From: a bacterium
Lineage (GTDB): Bacteria > Vulcanimicrobiota > Vulcanimicrobiia > Vulcanimicrobiales > Vulcanimicrobiaceae
Length of the DNA: 34,373 bases
NCBI GenBank assembly: GCA_021845615.1
Contig: JAJZVP010000010.1
Location: forward strand, 1-34,373
Direction: 5' to 3'
Positions within the stretch are counted from its first letter, which is position 1, and each line of letters opens with the position of its first letter. The notes beneath the pieces were generated by a model, which worked only from the letters and a program-made list of their open reading frames with translations, searched no databases and had not been told where the DNA came from. The translations under genes and the position numbers were made by a program. Shown piece after piece: positions 1 through 5,718 of this stretch.

Positions 1-30
1 GAAAATCGGGAGGGAGGGAGTTGCATCGTG

Positions 31-39
31 TGCTATACT
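31..39 (+). promoter_or_regulatory. extended -10 promoter element for tRNA-Ile
   Basis: TGCTATACT matches an extended -10 (TGn then TATACT) and ends 11 nt before the tRNA 5' end, which is the right distance for a start just upstream of the mature tRNA. No good -35 box is visible about 17 nt upstream (the stretch is GA-rich), as expected for an extended -10 promoter. The placement is inferred from sequence only. Confidence 0.5.
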
Positions 40-50
40 CCCCAACCGTC

Positions 51-127
51 GGGCCATTAGCTCAGTTGGTTAGAGCGCATGCTTGATAAGCATGAGGTCC
101 CTGGTTCGAGACCAGGATGGCCCACCA
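51..127 (+). tRNA. tRNA-Ile (GAT)
   Basis: A full cloverleaf can be drawn: acceptor GGGCCAT/ATGGCCC, a D-arm with AGCTCAGTTGGTTAGAGC, anticodon stem CATGC/GCATG with loop TTGATAA (anticodon GAT), and a T-arm with GGTTCGAGACC. The CCA tail is encoded. This isoacceptor often sits inside rRNA operons, but here no rRNA sequence is seen on either side, so it appears to be a single-gene unit with its own promoter and terminator. Confidence 0.97.
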
Positions 128-138
128 AGTCAAATACC

Positions 139-165
139 CCGCATGCTTCGCGGTTTTTTTCTTTT
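139..165 (+). terminator. probable intrinsic terminator of tRNA-Ile
   Basis: A short GC stem (CCGC/GCGG) with a 7-nt loop is followed by seven T residues, one C and five more T residues. It lies 12 nt after the tRNA CCA. The stem is only 4 bp, so the long T tract is the main evidence. Confidence 0.55.
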
Positions 166-654
166 TCCGTGGCCTTTTTCGCCTTTCTATGTGCACCCGC
201 GTTCGCCGTTTTGTCCCGGCGCCGCGGTCGCTTTCCGCTTGGCGGAGAATGTTCGACCCATGTACGGATAACAGACCCATCCTCACCCGGCGGACTTCAG
301 GCAAAAAGTTGTCGGATTTGCTCGATCGGGTCCGCGGCCTGGTTCGCTTGTGAGACCGATTCGATTCCCCCAATCGTCGCTTTGTATCAAGCACCGCTCG
401 AAAGCCACGGACGCCCGCGCATCCAAGCCGATATTCGCGATGAGTGACAGTGGACCAGTTCCAGAGCGTGGTTCGAGAGAAGGAAGGACCATGATTTCAG
501 GAAAACGAGAGCGCTGACAATCTGAATACTCATAACATCGTGCTCGCAGTCCGTTCGCTCACATCGGAATAGCCACGGTATGTTGGCCGTTCGGGCCGAT
601 GGAGCCATCGAAATAAAAAATGCACTCGCCAACCTTGAGGTTTTTTCACAACAG
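166..654. other. intergenic region with no convincing gene
   Basis: About 490 bases separate the tRNA-Ile terminator from the first secreted-protein gene. The ORFs listed here (for example 79-447 plus and 62-394 minus) run through the tRNA, are rich in Arg, Pro and Ser, and carry no recognisable motif. No tRNA, riboswitch or clear promoter was found. It is most likely a leader for the following gene or decayed sequence. Confidence 0.5.
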
Positions 655-1101
655 ATGAAGCTCAACAACATTATCCGCTCCGCGGTTTTCTCCATTGCTG
701 CACTTGCCATGTTCGGCGCGCTCTGCGCCCCGGCGCTCGCAGCCCAGTACAAACTCATGGTGGAGAACTACACGACGCAATCGTTTTCAATAACTACTTC
801 GCGTTCTTTTTGCATGCGATCGCCATTACCGGTGGGGACAATCCAACCACGTTCCAAACATGAATTCAGGATCGATACGGATTCAAACGGAGGATGCTCC
901 AATCCGTTTCTCGCTTCCGAACTCATTCTACAGTTCAATGAGGGCGATCATGTCATTCGTGTCGATCTCTCCAAGCGCACGCTATTACCTTGGGAAGCAT
1001 CGTCGTCCGACCGAAAAAACGTGCATCTTTTCACCGGGTTCGACGGCGTAACGATCGTCCTTGGGAACGATCCAAATATCGAGAGATACATGATCTACTA
1101 A
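655..1101 (+). CDS. small secreted protein of unknown function
   Basis: The protein is 148 residues from the ATG at 655. That start is preferred over 580 because it begins exactly at a signal peptide: MKLNNIIR, then a hydrophobic core (FSIAALAMFGALCAPALA) ending near ALAAQ, so cleavage at about residue 29 is expected. The mature part has alternating polar and hydrophobic stretches that suggest beta strands, plus two cysteines that could form a disulfide after export. I recognise no family. It lies on the same strand as another small exported Cys-containing protein (1469-1954) with a similar layout, so the two may be distant relatives, although I could not align them. The stop codon abuts a very long perfect hairpin. 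Only a weak GAGG, about 15 nt upstream, could serve as ribosome-binding site. Confidence 0.6.
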   Translation: MKLNNIIRSAVFSIAALAMFGALCAPALAAQYKLMVENYTTQSFSITTSRSFCMRSPLPVGTIQPRSKHEFRIDTDSNGGCSNPFLASELILQFNEGDHVIRVDLSKRTLLPWEASSSDRKNVHLFTGFDGVTIVLGNDPNIERYMIY

Positions 1102-1156
1102 CGCGCAACAAATGAAACGGGCTGCTCTATCGGCAGCCCGTTTCATTTGTTGCGCG
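1102..1156. repeat. 24-bp perfect inverted repeat (long hairpin)
   Basis: Bases 1102-1125 and 1133-1156 are exact reverse complements over 24 bp, separated by the 7-nt loop TCTATCG. The arm begins CGCGCAACAAATG and starts at the base after the stop codon of the preceding gene. The hairpin would be very stable and could act as a factor-independent terminator or 3' RNA stabiliser. No T tract follows the right arm, so it is not a classical intrinsic terminator. It also borders a possible transposase remnant and may be an end structure left by a mobile element. Confidence 0.9.
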
Positions 1157-1159
1157 GGC

Positions 1160-1315
1160 TGCGTCCACGGACGTGCGTAACTTCGCCGCGACGCCAAGTT
1201 GAGCGGCGAGTTTCTCGATCTTGCGCGTCGAGACGCCGCTGATGATCGCTTGGAGCACGAGCGCCCTGAGCTGGTGAAGATCGTCCCCTGGGGGTGCCGT
1301 CGACGAGGTTGTCAT
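1160..1315 (-). pseudogene. possible IS256-type transposase fragment
   Basis: The minus-strand frame from 1315 encodes about 50 meaningful residues. The stretch LVLQAIISGVSTRKIEKLAA resembles the GVSTRKV helix region conserved in IS256/mutator transposases. Everything else is missing: no catalytic DDE region follows, and the frame soon runs into the long hairpin and stops at 1127. If the similarity is real, this is an internally deleted remnant. The match is from memory of the family motif only, and chance similarity cannot be excluded at this length. Confidence 0.4.
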
Positions 1316-1468
1316 GAAGGGTGGAGTCGGGTACGATATTAGTCACCATCGGGCCTCCGTGTGATGCGGGCCCGGTTCCGTGGGTATTTTCCGCTTAGCG
1401 GAGAGCGGACGTTTGCTTGCCGAGGGACGCTGATATCCCTCGATACTGAAAGGGAGTTACCTGTATTC

Positions 1469-1954
1469 ATGAAGCGTTTCGCGCTCGTTCTCGTAAGTTG
1501 TCTGGCCGTGCTCGGGGGCGGACTCATGCCGACGCCGGCGTCGGCGGCGATCAACTACCACAACGGGTATATCAGTATCTTCAACCGCAGCTCCAAGCAC
1601 ACGCTCTACGTGTACGGCATCTGGCATTTCTTCGGCTTTCGTGGCGCGAAAATCGCCGGCTATAAAGAAATCCCTCCCGACGGGGAATACATTGCGAATG
1701 AGTGCTGTTATGCGGGAGGTTCCGGCTATGAAGTCGAGGCGTCATATTATCGCGATCAGGCGGAGTTCCCAGCACAGTATCCCAAATGGCGGTTCGTGAG
1801 CTATGCGATTGCCGATATGAAGTTGTGCAACCGCGCAGGGATCCCGTACGGCAAAGGCAAGGTCTGGTTCGAATCAGGGGACGTCGGCTACGGACCCGGG
1901 GGGATCGCGATTACCGGGTCGGCGTCGGAGGCGAGGAACCTGACGTGCGATTGA
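1469..1954 (+). CDS. small secreted protein of unknown function
   Basis: The protein is 161 residues from the ATG at 1469, which begins a clear signal peptide (MKRFALVLVSCLAVLGGG, cleavage near ASA-AIN). GAAAGGGAG about 13 nt upstream is a possible ribosome-binding site. The ORF-track start at 1361 would add 36 residues that look random. The mature part opens with a beta-strand-like segment (YISIFNRSS) and is rich in Tyr, Gly and aromatic residues, with an adjacent Cys-Cys pair and further cysteines. That fits an exported, disulfide-stabilised beta-rich protein. No family is recognised. It is the second of two such genes in the same orientation (see 655-1101). Confidence 0.6.
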   Translation: MKRFALVLVSCLAVLGGGLMPTPASAAINYHNGYISIFNRSSKHTLYVYGIWHFFGFRGAKIAGYKEIPPDGEYIANECCYAGGSGYEVEASYYRDQAEFPAQYPKWRFVSYAIADMKLCNRAGIPYGKGKVWFESGDVGYGPGGIAITGSASEARNLTCD

Positions 1955-1991
1955 GGTAAGCCGCTCATCCGGGGGCACCGGACGTGGCCTC

Positions 1992-2122
1992 GTCAGCTGA
2001 CGCCGGACTGCGCGAAGGCGTTGAGCGTGGACCGGATTGTTGTAGTTCTCCCACTCCGTCGGCTCCTTGCCGAACGCCTTATCAAGGTCGAGCATCGGCT
2101 TCTGCTTCCCTCGGTCTGCCAT
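1992..2122 (-). pseudogene. possible frameshifted small ORF
   Basis: The minus-strand frame from 2122 starts MADRGKQKPMLDLDKAFGK and looks protein-like for about 33 residues, then becomes Arg-rich. Removing one base near WENYNN restores a clean end, STLNAFAQSGVS followed by a stop, which would give a short protein of about 43 residues. This suggests a frameshift in a small gene or the end of a decayed larger gene. I do not recognise the family. Confidence 0.3.
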
Positions 2123-2201
2123 TATTTAGCGATCAGCTTGGGGATATACGACGACAGTTGCATCCCCTCGCGCCATCAACAACCTCAACACGAAGTCCCT
2201 G

Positions 2202-2230
2202 GAGCGAACGACCATTCGCTCGCTTTTTTT
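2202..2230 (+). terminator. intrinsic terminator
   Basis: GAGCGAA pairs with TTCGCTC around the loop CGACCA and is followed by GCTTTTTTT. It is a good intrinsic terminator on the plus strand. No intact plus-strand gene lies directly upstream after 1954, so it may end the 1469-1954 transcript some 250 bases downstream, or belong to a lost gene. Confidence 0.75.
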
Positions 2231-2232
2231 GC

Positions 2233-2274
2233 GTTTGAATCAAAAGTTTGAATCAAAAACACTCCGGGTATGCT
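2233..2274 (+). promoter_or_regulatory. tandem palindromic operator and possible promoter
   Basis: Two adjacent copies of GTTTGAATCAAAA lie at 2233-2245 and 2246-2258. Each contains the palindrome TTTGA-A-TCAAA. A -35-like TTTGAA in the second copy (2247-2252) and TATGCT (2269-2274) are 16 bp apart and stand 43 bp before the lipoprotein start. Two identical palindromes one helical turn and a bit apart are typical of a cooperative repressor site. The regulator is unknown. Confidence 0.4.
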
Positions 2275-2316
2275 CCCCACTGCGGAGCGACCGCTCGCGC
2301 CGCCTAGGAGGAACAC

Positions 2317-3246
2317 ATGAAACTTGGAGCACTCGCACTTTCGCTCACCTTTGCCCTCGCCGCCTGCGGAGGTGGGAGCGGCGGCGGCACCGGCGCTATG
2401 CCGACATCGGGCACGTCGCAGCTCTCGGTCGCGATGATCGACGCACCGATTCAAATGAACGGCATTACCGTGACCGCCGTCAATCTCGGGATCGACAAAG
2501 TTGAGGCCGTCGGCAACGGCAACGCCGCGACCGTGCTGCAGGCGTACTCGTCGCCGAACGTCGTCAATATTCTGAATTACACCTCGGCTGCGAACGCGCT
2601 GAATTTCTCCGGCACGATCCCGGCTGGAAATTACCAACAGATCCGTCTGCTGCTCGATACCGCGACCACTACCATTTCGTACACGCAGAACGGCACCGCC
2701 TACACCGACGTCCCCTTGACCGTCCCCAGCGCGACGCAAGGAGGCTTCGGAAACGCAACCTCCACCGATCCCGGTGACGGCGCCGGGACGGCCGGCGTGA
2801 AGGTGAACGTCTCCCTTAACGCTCAGGCCGGCAATACGTACGGCTTCGTCCTCGATTTTAACGCCGACCAATCGATCGTCGAAACCGGGAGCGGCAATTT
2901 CATGATGACGCCCGTGATCGTCGCAACGGCGGTCGCTCAATCGGGATCGATCTCGGGAACGGTACTCAACCAAGCCGGTTCCCCCGTCGTCGGCGCGGAG
3001 GTTGAAGCCACCCAGAATGGGACGGTCGTCAACGCGGGCGTGACCGACACCAACGGGAACTTCACCATCGATGCGCTCCCGGCGGGCAGCTATACGCTGA
3101 TCGTCGAGAATAGCTACACGACGCAAGCGGGAGCTCAGGTCACCGCCACCGGCTACGATGCCTCGGTCGGCCTCTCGCTCACCGTATCGACGAGCGTGAC
3201 GGTTACCGCAGGGCAGAACGCGACGGTGACGACGATCGTCGACTAG
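2317..3246 (+). CDS. DUF4382-type lipoprotein with CnaB-like C-terminal domain
   Basis: The 309-residue protein starts at an ATG 5 nt after a strong AGGAGG. It has a lipoprotein signal with lipobox LAAC, Cys at residue 17, followed by a Gly-rich linker, so it should be anchored to a membrane by lipid. Residues about 35-200 (LSVAMIDAPIQMNGITVT onward, including IPAGNYQQIRLLLD) match the DUF4382 pattern of surface lipoproteins. Residues about 208-290 (GSISGTVLNQAGSPVVGAEV, then TDTNGNFTIDALPAGSYTL) are a carboxypeptidase-regulatory or CnaB-like beta-sandwich. No catalytic residues are expected, and a surface adhesion or scaffold role is inferred. Tandem palindromes upstream suggest regulated expression. 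A second, shorter lipoprotein with the same beta-sandwich type is at 17596-17994. Confidence 0.85.
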   Translation: MKLGALALSLTFALAACGGGSGGGTGAMPTSGTSQLSVAMIDAPIQMNGITVTAVNLGIDKVEAVGNGNAATVLQAYSSPNVVNILNYTSAANALNFSGTIPAGNYQQIRLLLDTATTTISYTQNGTAYTDVPLTVPSATQGGFGNATSTDPGDGAGTAGVKVNVSLNAQAGNTYGFVLDFNADQSIVETGSGNFMMTPVIVATAVAQSGSISGTVLNQAGSPVVGAEVEATQNGTVVNAGVTDTNGNFTIDALPAGSYTLIVENSYTTQAGAQVTATGYDASVGLSLTVSTSVTVTAGQNATVTTIVD

Positions 3247-3260
3247 CGGAACGATTCGCA

Positions 3261-3329
3261 GGCATCCCTCGTAACCGGTCGTTTCTCGCAGGCGCTGCGA
3301 GGAAGCCGAGCAAAGGTACGAGGGATGCC
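3261..3329 (+). promoter_or_regulatory. nested inverted repeats covering a start codon
   Basis: GGCATCCCTCGTA (3261-3273) is the exact reverse complement of TACGAGGGATGCC (3317-3329). Between them a smaller hairpin, CTCGCA/TGCGAG, can form. The right arm contains both the purine-rich GAGGG and the ATG at 3325 of the next gene, so an RNA fold would hide that start. It also lies 14 bases after the lipoprotein stop, so it could instead stabilise or terminate the upstream mRNA. No T tract follows. Confidence 0.6.
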
Positions 3330-4323
3330 CGCACGTCCGTTTCTCTGGCGCGCTCTCTCGCCCGCGATGTTCGCCATCGTGCCCCGCATGCAAAACTTCA
3401 TGCGCGCGCCCTCGTTCAAGCCATTCAAACGCTGGTGGTATCGTTGCTTCGCGGATCCCTATACGAACCTCCGCAACGAGCCCCTGGAGGTGACCGCGGT
3501 TTTCGGCGCGCGTTTTCGCGCCCGCCTCAGTGGCGTCGTTCAACGGAGCCTCTTTCACTTCGGCGTCTTCGAACCGAACCTCACCGCTTTTCTCTCCGAG
3601 CGCCTTCGCCCCGGCGACACGTTCGTCGACGTTGGCGCCAACGTTGGATACTTCACGCTTCTCGCTTCGAAACTCGTCGGAGACTCCGGGCGGGTCGTCG
3701 CGATCGAAGCCTCGCCCGCCACTTTCGCAGCGCTCAACGAAAACATCGTTCGCAATGAGGCGTGCAACGTACGAACCGCAAACGTGGCGGCGTACGATTG
3801 CGAAACGACGCTGCCGATCTATCACTTACCGGATGAAGAATTCACCAGCGGGGCGAGCGTGGTTCGCGCCATCGGCCCGCAGGAAGCCGCCATTCCGGCG
3901 CGACCGCTGCCGAGCATTATGACGGAGACGGAACGCGCGTCGGCGCGCGTCATTAAGATCGATGTCGAGGGGGCCGAGGAGCGCGTCGTCGAGGGATTGC
4001 TCGGCGCGACGCATTCGTTGCGCGAGGACGTGGAGATCGTCGTCGAGGTGCTTCCCGAATCCTATCGCTCGGTTATCGCCAAACTCGGCGAATGCGGGTT
4101 CGTCGCATCGGTTCTGAAAAACCCATTGGATCCGCTCGCCGACGCAGCGGGATCGACGGAGCTCGAAGCGATCGCTCCCTCCGCCTCCCCCGAACGCTTC
4201 ACGATGGCGCACGGGGTTCTCTATCTGGTCTTTGCACGAGCGCGCGTGAACGGAAAAATGGTGGAGACGACAGGAATCGAACCTGCGACATCCTGCTTGC
4301 AAAGCAGGCGCTCTACCAACTGA
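3325..4323 (+). CDS. FkbM-family methyltransferase
   Basis: The gene encodes a class I SAM-dependent methyltransferase of the FkbM type. The SAM-binding motif FVDVGANVGYF is at residues about 100-110 with an acidic residue after the next strand (VVAIEAS), and the family motif KIDVEGAEE is at about 211-219. FkbM enzymes usually O-methylate sugars or polyketides; the substrate here is unknown. The N-terminal 50 residues are basic and aromatic and may pack on the fold. ATG starts at 3325, 3367 or 3388 are possible, and the first is buried in an inverted repeat. The frame has no stop before the convergent tRNA-Ala(TGC), so the last 22 or so residues (ending QSRRSTN) are read from the complement of that tRNA. 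Confidence 0.88.
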   Translation: MPARPFLWRALSPAMFAIVPRMQNFMRAPSFKPFKRWWYRCFADPYTNLRNEPLEVTAVFGARFRARLSGVVQRSLFHFGVFEPNLTAFLSERLRPGDTFVDVGANVGYFTLLASKLVGDSGRVVAIEASPATFAALNENIVRNEACNVRTANVAAYDCETTLPIYHLPDEEFTSGASVVRAIGPQEAAIPARPLPSIMTETERASARVIKIDVEGAEERVVEGLLGATHSLREDVEIVVEVLPESYRSVIAKLGECGFVASVLKNPLDPLADAAGSTELEAIAPSASPERFTMAHGVLYLVFARARVNGKMVETTGIEPATSCLQSRRSTN

Positions 4324-4334
4324 GCTACGTCCCC
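4259..4334 (-). tRNA. tRNA-Ala (TGC)
   Basis: On the minus strand a complete cloverleaf reads GGGGACG/CGTCTCC for the acceptor, GTAGCTCAGTTGGTAGAGC for the D-arm, and CCTGC-TTTGCAA-GCAGG for the anticodon arm (anticodon TGC). The T-arm is normal and CCA is encoded. The third acceptor pair is G:U, the identity mark of alanine tRNA. Its 3' half overlaps the end of the FkbM reading frame on the other strand. Confidence 0.97.
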
Positions 4335-4450
4335 ATTGCGGCGCTCGTGGGTTGGCCCCGATAGCCGGAAACTCCTGTGCGGAGTCGAGAAGATTTACGC
4401 TCGCTCGAAGGACTCTGGAGCCCCGGCGTGAAGAGAAGGCGCCGCACCTT

Positions 4451-4526
4451 GGGGGCATAGCTCAGTTGGTAGAGCATCACGCTGGCAGCGTGAGGGTCAG
4501 GAGTTCGAGTCTCCTTGCCTCCACCA
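4451..4526 (+). tRNA. tRNA-Ala (GGC), integration site
   Basis: The cloverleaf has acceptor GGGGGCA/TGCCTCC with the alanine-specific G3:U70 pair, anticodon arm TCACG-CTGGCAG-CGTGA (anticodon GGC), a normal T-arm and an encoded CCA. Its 3' end from base 4504 is repeated exactly at 13944, so it is the attachment site of the integrated element. The 5' part is original chromosome and the 3' part is probably supplied by the element, which leaves the tRNA intact. Confidence 0.97.
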
Positions 4527-4538
4527 AGAAACGCCCGA
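4504..4538 (+). repeat. attL: left copy of 35-bp attachment repeat
   Basis: This 35-bp stretch, from the T-arm of tRNA-Ala(GGC) (TTCGAGTCTCC) through CCACCA to the start of the terminator stem, is identical to 13944-13978. A further 16 bp (GGGCGTTTTTCTTTTC) also match after a divergent terminator loop. Repeats at a tRNA 3' end bounding an integrase gene are the standard signature of tyrosine-recombinase integration. Confidence 0.93.
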
Positions 4539-4560
4539 CATTCAGGGCGTTTTTCTTTTC
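4529..4560 (+). terminator. intrinsic terminator of tRNA-Ala(GGC)
   Basis: AAACGCCC and GGGCGTTT form an 8-bp stem with an 8-nt loop, followed by TTCTTTTC. It begins 3 nt after the CCA. A second copy with a different loop is at 13969-14000, so the terminator was duplicated together with the att repeat. Confidence 0.88.
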
Positions 4561-4573
4561 TCAAGGTCAAAGT

Positions 4574-4591
4574 GTTGCCATTCCGTTGCCG
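4574..4591 (+). repeat. left integrase arm-type repeats
   Basis: Two direct repeats, GTTGCCA and GTTGCCG, start 11 bp apart and lie 36 bp inside the left att repeat. The same doublet with the same spacing occurs at 13820-13837 near the right end. Paired short repeats flanking an att core are typical arm-binding sites of lambda-type integrases. Function is inferred from position and symmetry. Confidence 0.6.
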
Positions 4592-4682
4592 TAGGTGGGG
4601 GTCATGGCACCTGCGCCGCCCGTAAGGCAGTGAACCAGCCTAGCAGCGGGGAATATCCCGCAAATAGTGGTAACCTGGAATT

Positions 4683-4877
4683 GTGAAACAGCCGCCCCCG
4701 CCCAATCCGTTCGTCGAGTTATTCCGCACGCTCGTCAACAATCGCGCGCCGGAACTCGTTCAATTTGTCGAAGAGCAGACCGAGAGAGAGCAAGCAATAC
4801 GCCATCGTGGCGCGACATTAAGGCAAGAAGTTGAGCGAGCGGCAATTGCCTCCGGCGACCGACGTCGCACTGAATGA
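4683..4877 (+). CDS. possible small protein upstream of the DUF6414-like gene
   Basis: This 64-residue frame begins at a GTG. It has a Pro-rich start (KQPPPPNPFVELFRTLVNN), then a charged, probably helical or coiled-coil stretch (EEQTEREQAIRHRG). It overlaps the next gene's TTG by 47 nt in another frame, which would allow translational coupling. No family is recognised and the ribosome-binding site is weak. It is either a short partner of the next protein or a non-coding frame. Confidence 0.4.
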   Translation: MKQPPPPNPFVELFRTLVNNRAPELVQFVEEQTEREQAIRHRGATLRQEVERAAIASGDRRRTE

Positions 4878-5700
4878 TTACCTTTACCTAGACCGAGACC
4901 GCATCGCTGCGTATCATACGCAGCTACGTGGCTCGGGAACCCCTCTCCAGTCAAAGTTCACGCAGAGCTTTAAAGAATCGTCCGAGAAATCCGGCGAAGC
5001 GAGCGCGCACTTCATCAAGGGCGGTATTCGGGGGGAGGTAGAGTCGACCGATGGGACGGAGCGAACGTTCGATCAATCATGGCCGATGATAATGGCCACG
5101 ATCGCTGAATTGTACGATCGTGGATGGGTTCGCAAGACCGCACTCGGTGTTCCGGTCGGAAGTTTGATCGAGCAAACGGGTTTGCTTCAAGTCGTCGACT
5201 TACGTGTGATGCGTGAGCTGTGGTCGCCCATAACTAAGTTGCTTGCACGAGGACAGCAGAGCAAAGCAAAGATTCCGACCAGGTCAGTGCTTTCCAACAT
5301 GGCGGAGTTCGCCAAGTACATACCGCATCCAATGGTGGCCCAGATGATTACCAATCCTGAGGATAAGCCTTTTGAGTTTGGGGAGTCGTCGTTGGTCGGA
5401 TGGGGACTTCTTGACACCAAAAACATTCTCGGAAATGCTGATGCTTTTGCGTTGATGAACGGTGGCCTGTTTGGCGGGCTCTACTCGATGATCGCGGTGC
5501 TCGACATCGGAGCCAATTCGGAGGCAGCACCATTCGTCGACCCCTTCGAAAATTGGGAAGTCAACAACTCATTTGAAATGATGCTTGGAATGCAACAGTA
5601 CATTCGCAGCATTTTCGGTCGCCCCAATTACGCTAACGGAGTAACGCCGCTGGCTATCTATCGGGCGCTGCCCCATGACGTAGGCGATGGTGAACCCTAG
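4831..5700 (+). CDS. DUF6414-like protein, probable cargo
   Basis: The frame starts at a TTG and encodes 289 residues. Near the N-terminus DYLYLDRDRIAAYHTQL resembles the opening of DUF6414 proteins, which typically begin with a YLD motif followed by an SxxxQL-like helix. A Ser-, Lys- and Glu-rich segment (residues about 35-70) follows, then an alpha/beta region, and the end contains TPLAIYRAL. No enzyme motif, signal peptide or membrane segment is visible, so it is probably cytoplasmic. It sits between attL and the integrase gene, converging with the latter across 18 bp, a usual cargo position. Cargo here is often host-protective or element-competition genes, but nothing in the sequence proves that. 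The exact start is uncertain. Confidence 0.6.
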   Translation: MSERQLPPATDVALNDYLYLDRDRIAAYHTQLRGSGTPLQSKFTQSFKESSEKSGEASAHFIKGGIRGEVESTDGTERTFDQSWPMIMATIAELYDRGWVRKTALGVPVGSLIEQTGLLQVVDLRVMRELWSPITKLLARGQQSKAKIPTRSVLSNMAEFAKYIPHPMVAQMITNPEDKPFEFGESSLVGWGLLDTKNILGNADAFALMNGGLFGGLYSMIAVLDIGANSEAAPFVDPFENWEVNNSFEMMLGMQQYIRSIFGRPNYANGVTPLAIYRALPHDVGDGEP

Positions 5701-5718
5701 ACTATCGCTGCGCGTCTT

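Noticed and set aside
79-447. plus-strand ORF of 122 residues crossing tRNA-Ile
   Set aside because: It begins within the tRNA, runs through its terminator and has no ribosome-binding site or recognisable motif.
2140-2190. tRNA- or tmRNA-like 3' end before the terminator at 2202
   Set aside because: GGGGAT and ATCCCC can pair, but the T-loop consensus is missing and no acceptor stem or CCA can be found.
2185-3825. 546-residue minus-strand ORF
   Set aside because: It is antisense to the DUF4382 lipoprotein and the FkbM methyltransferase. Its product is rich in Arg, Gly and Val with no domain, which is typical of a GC-rich shadow frame.
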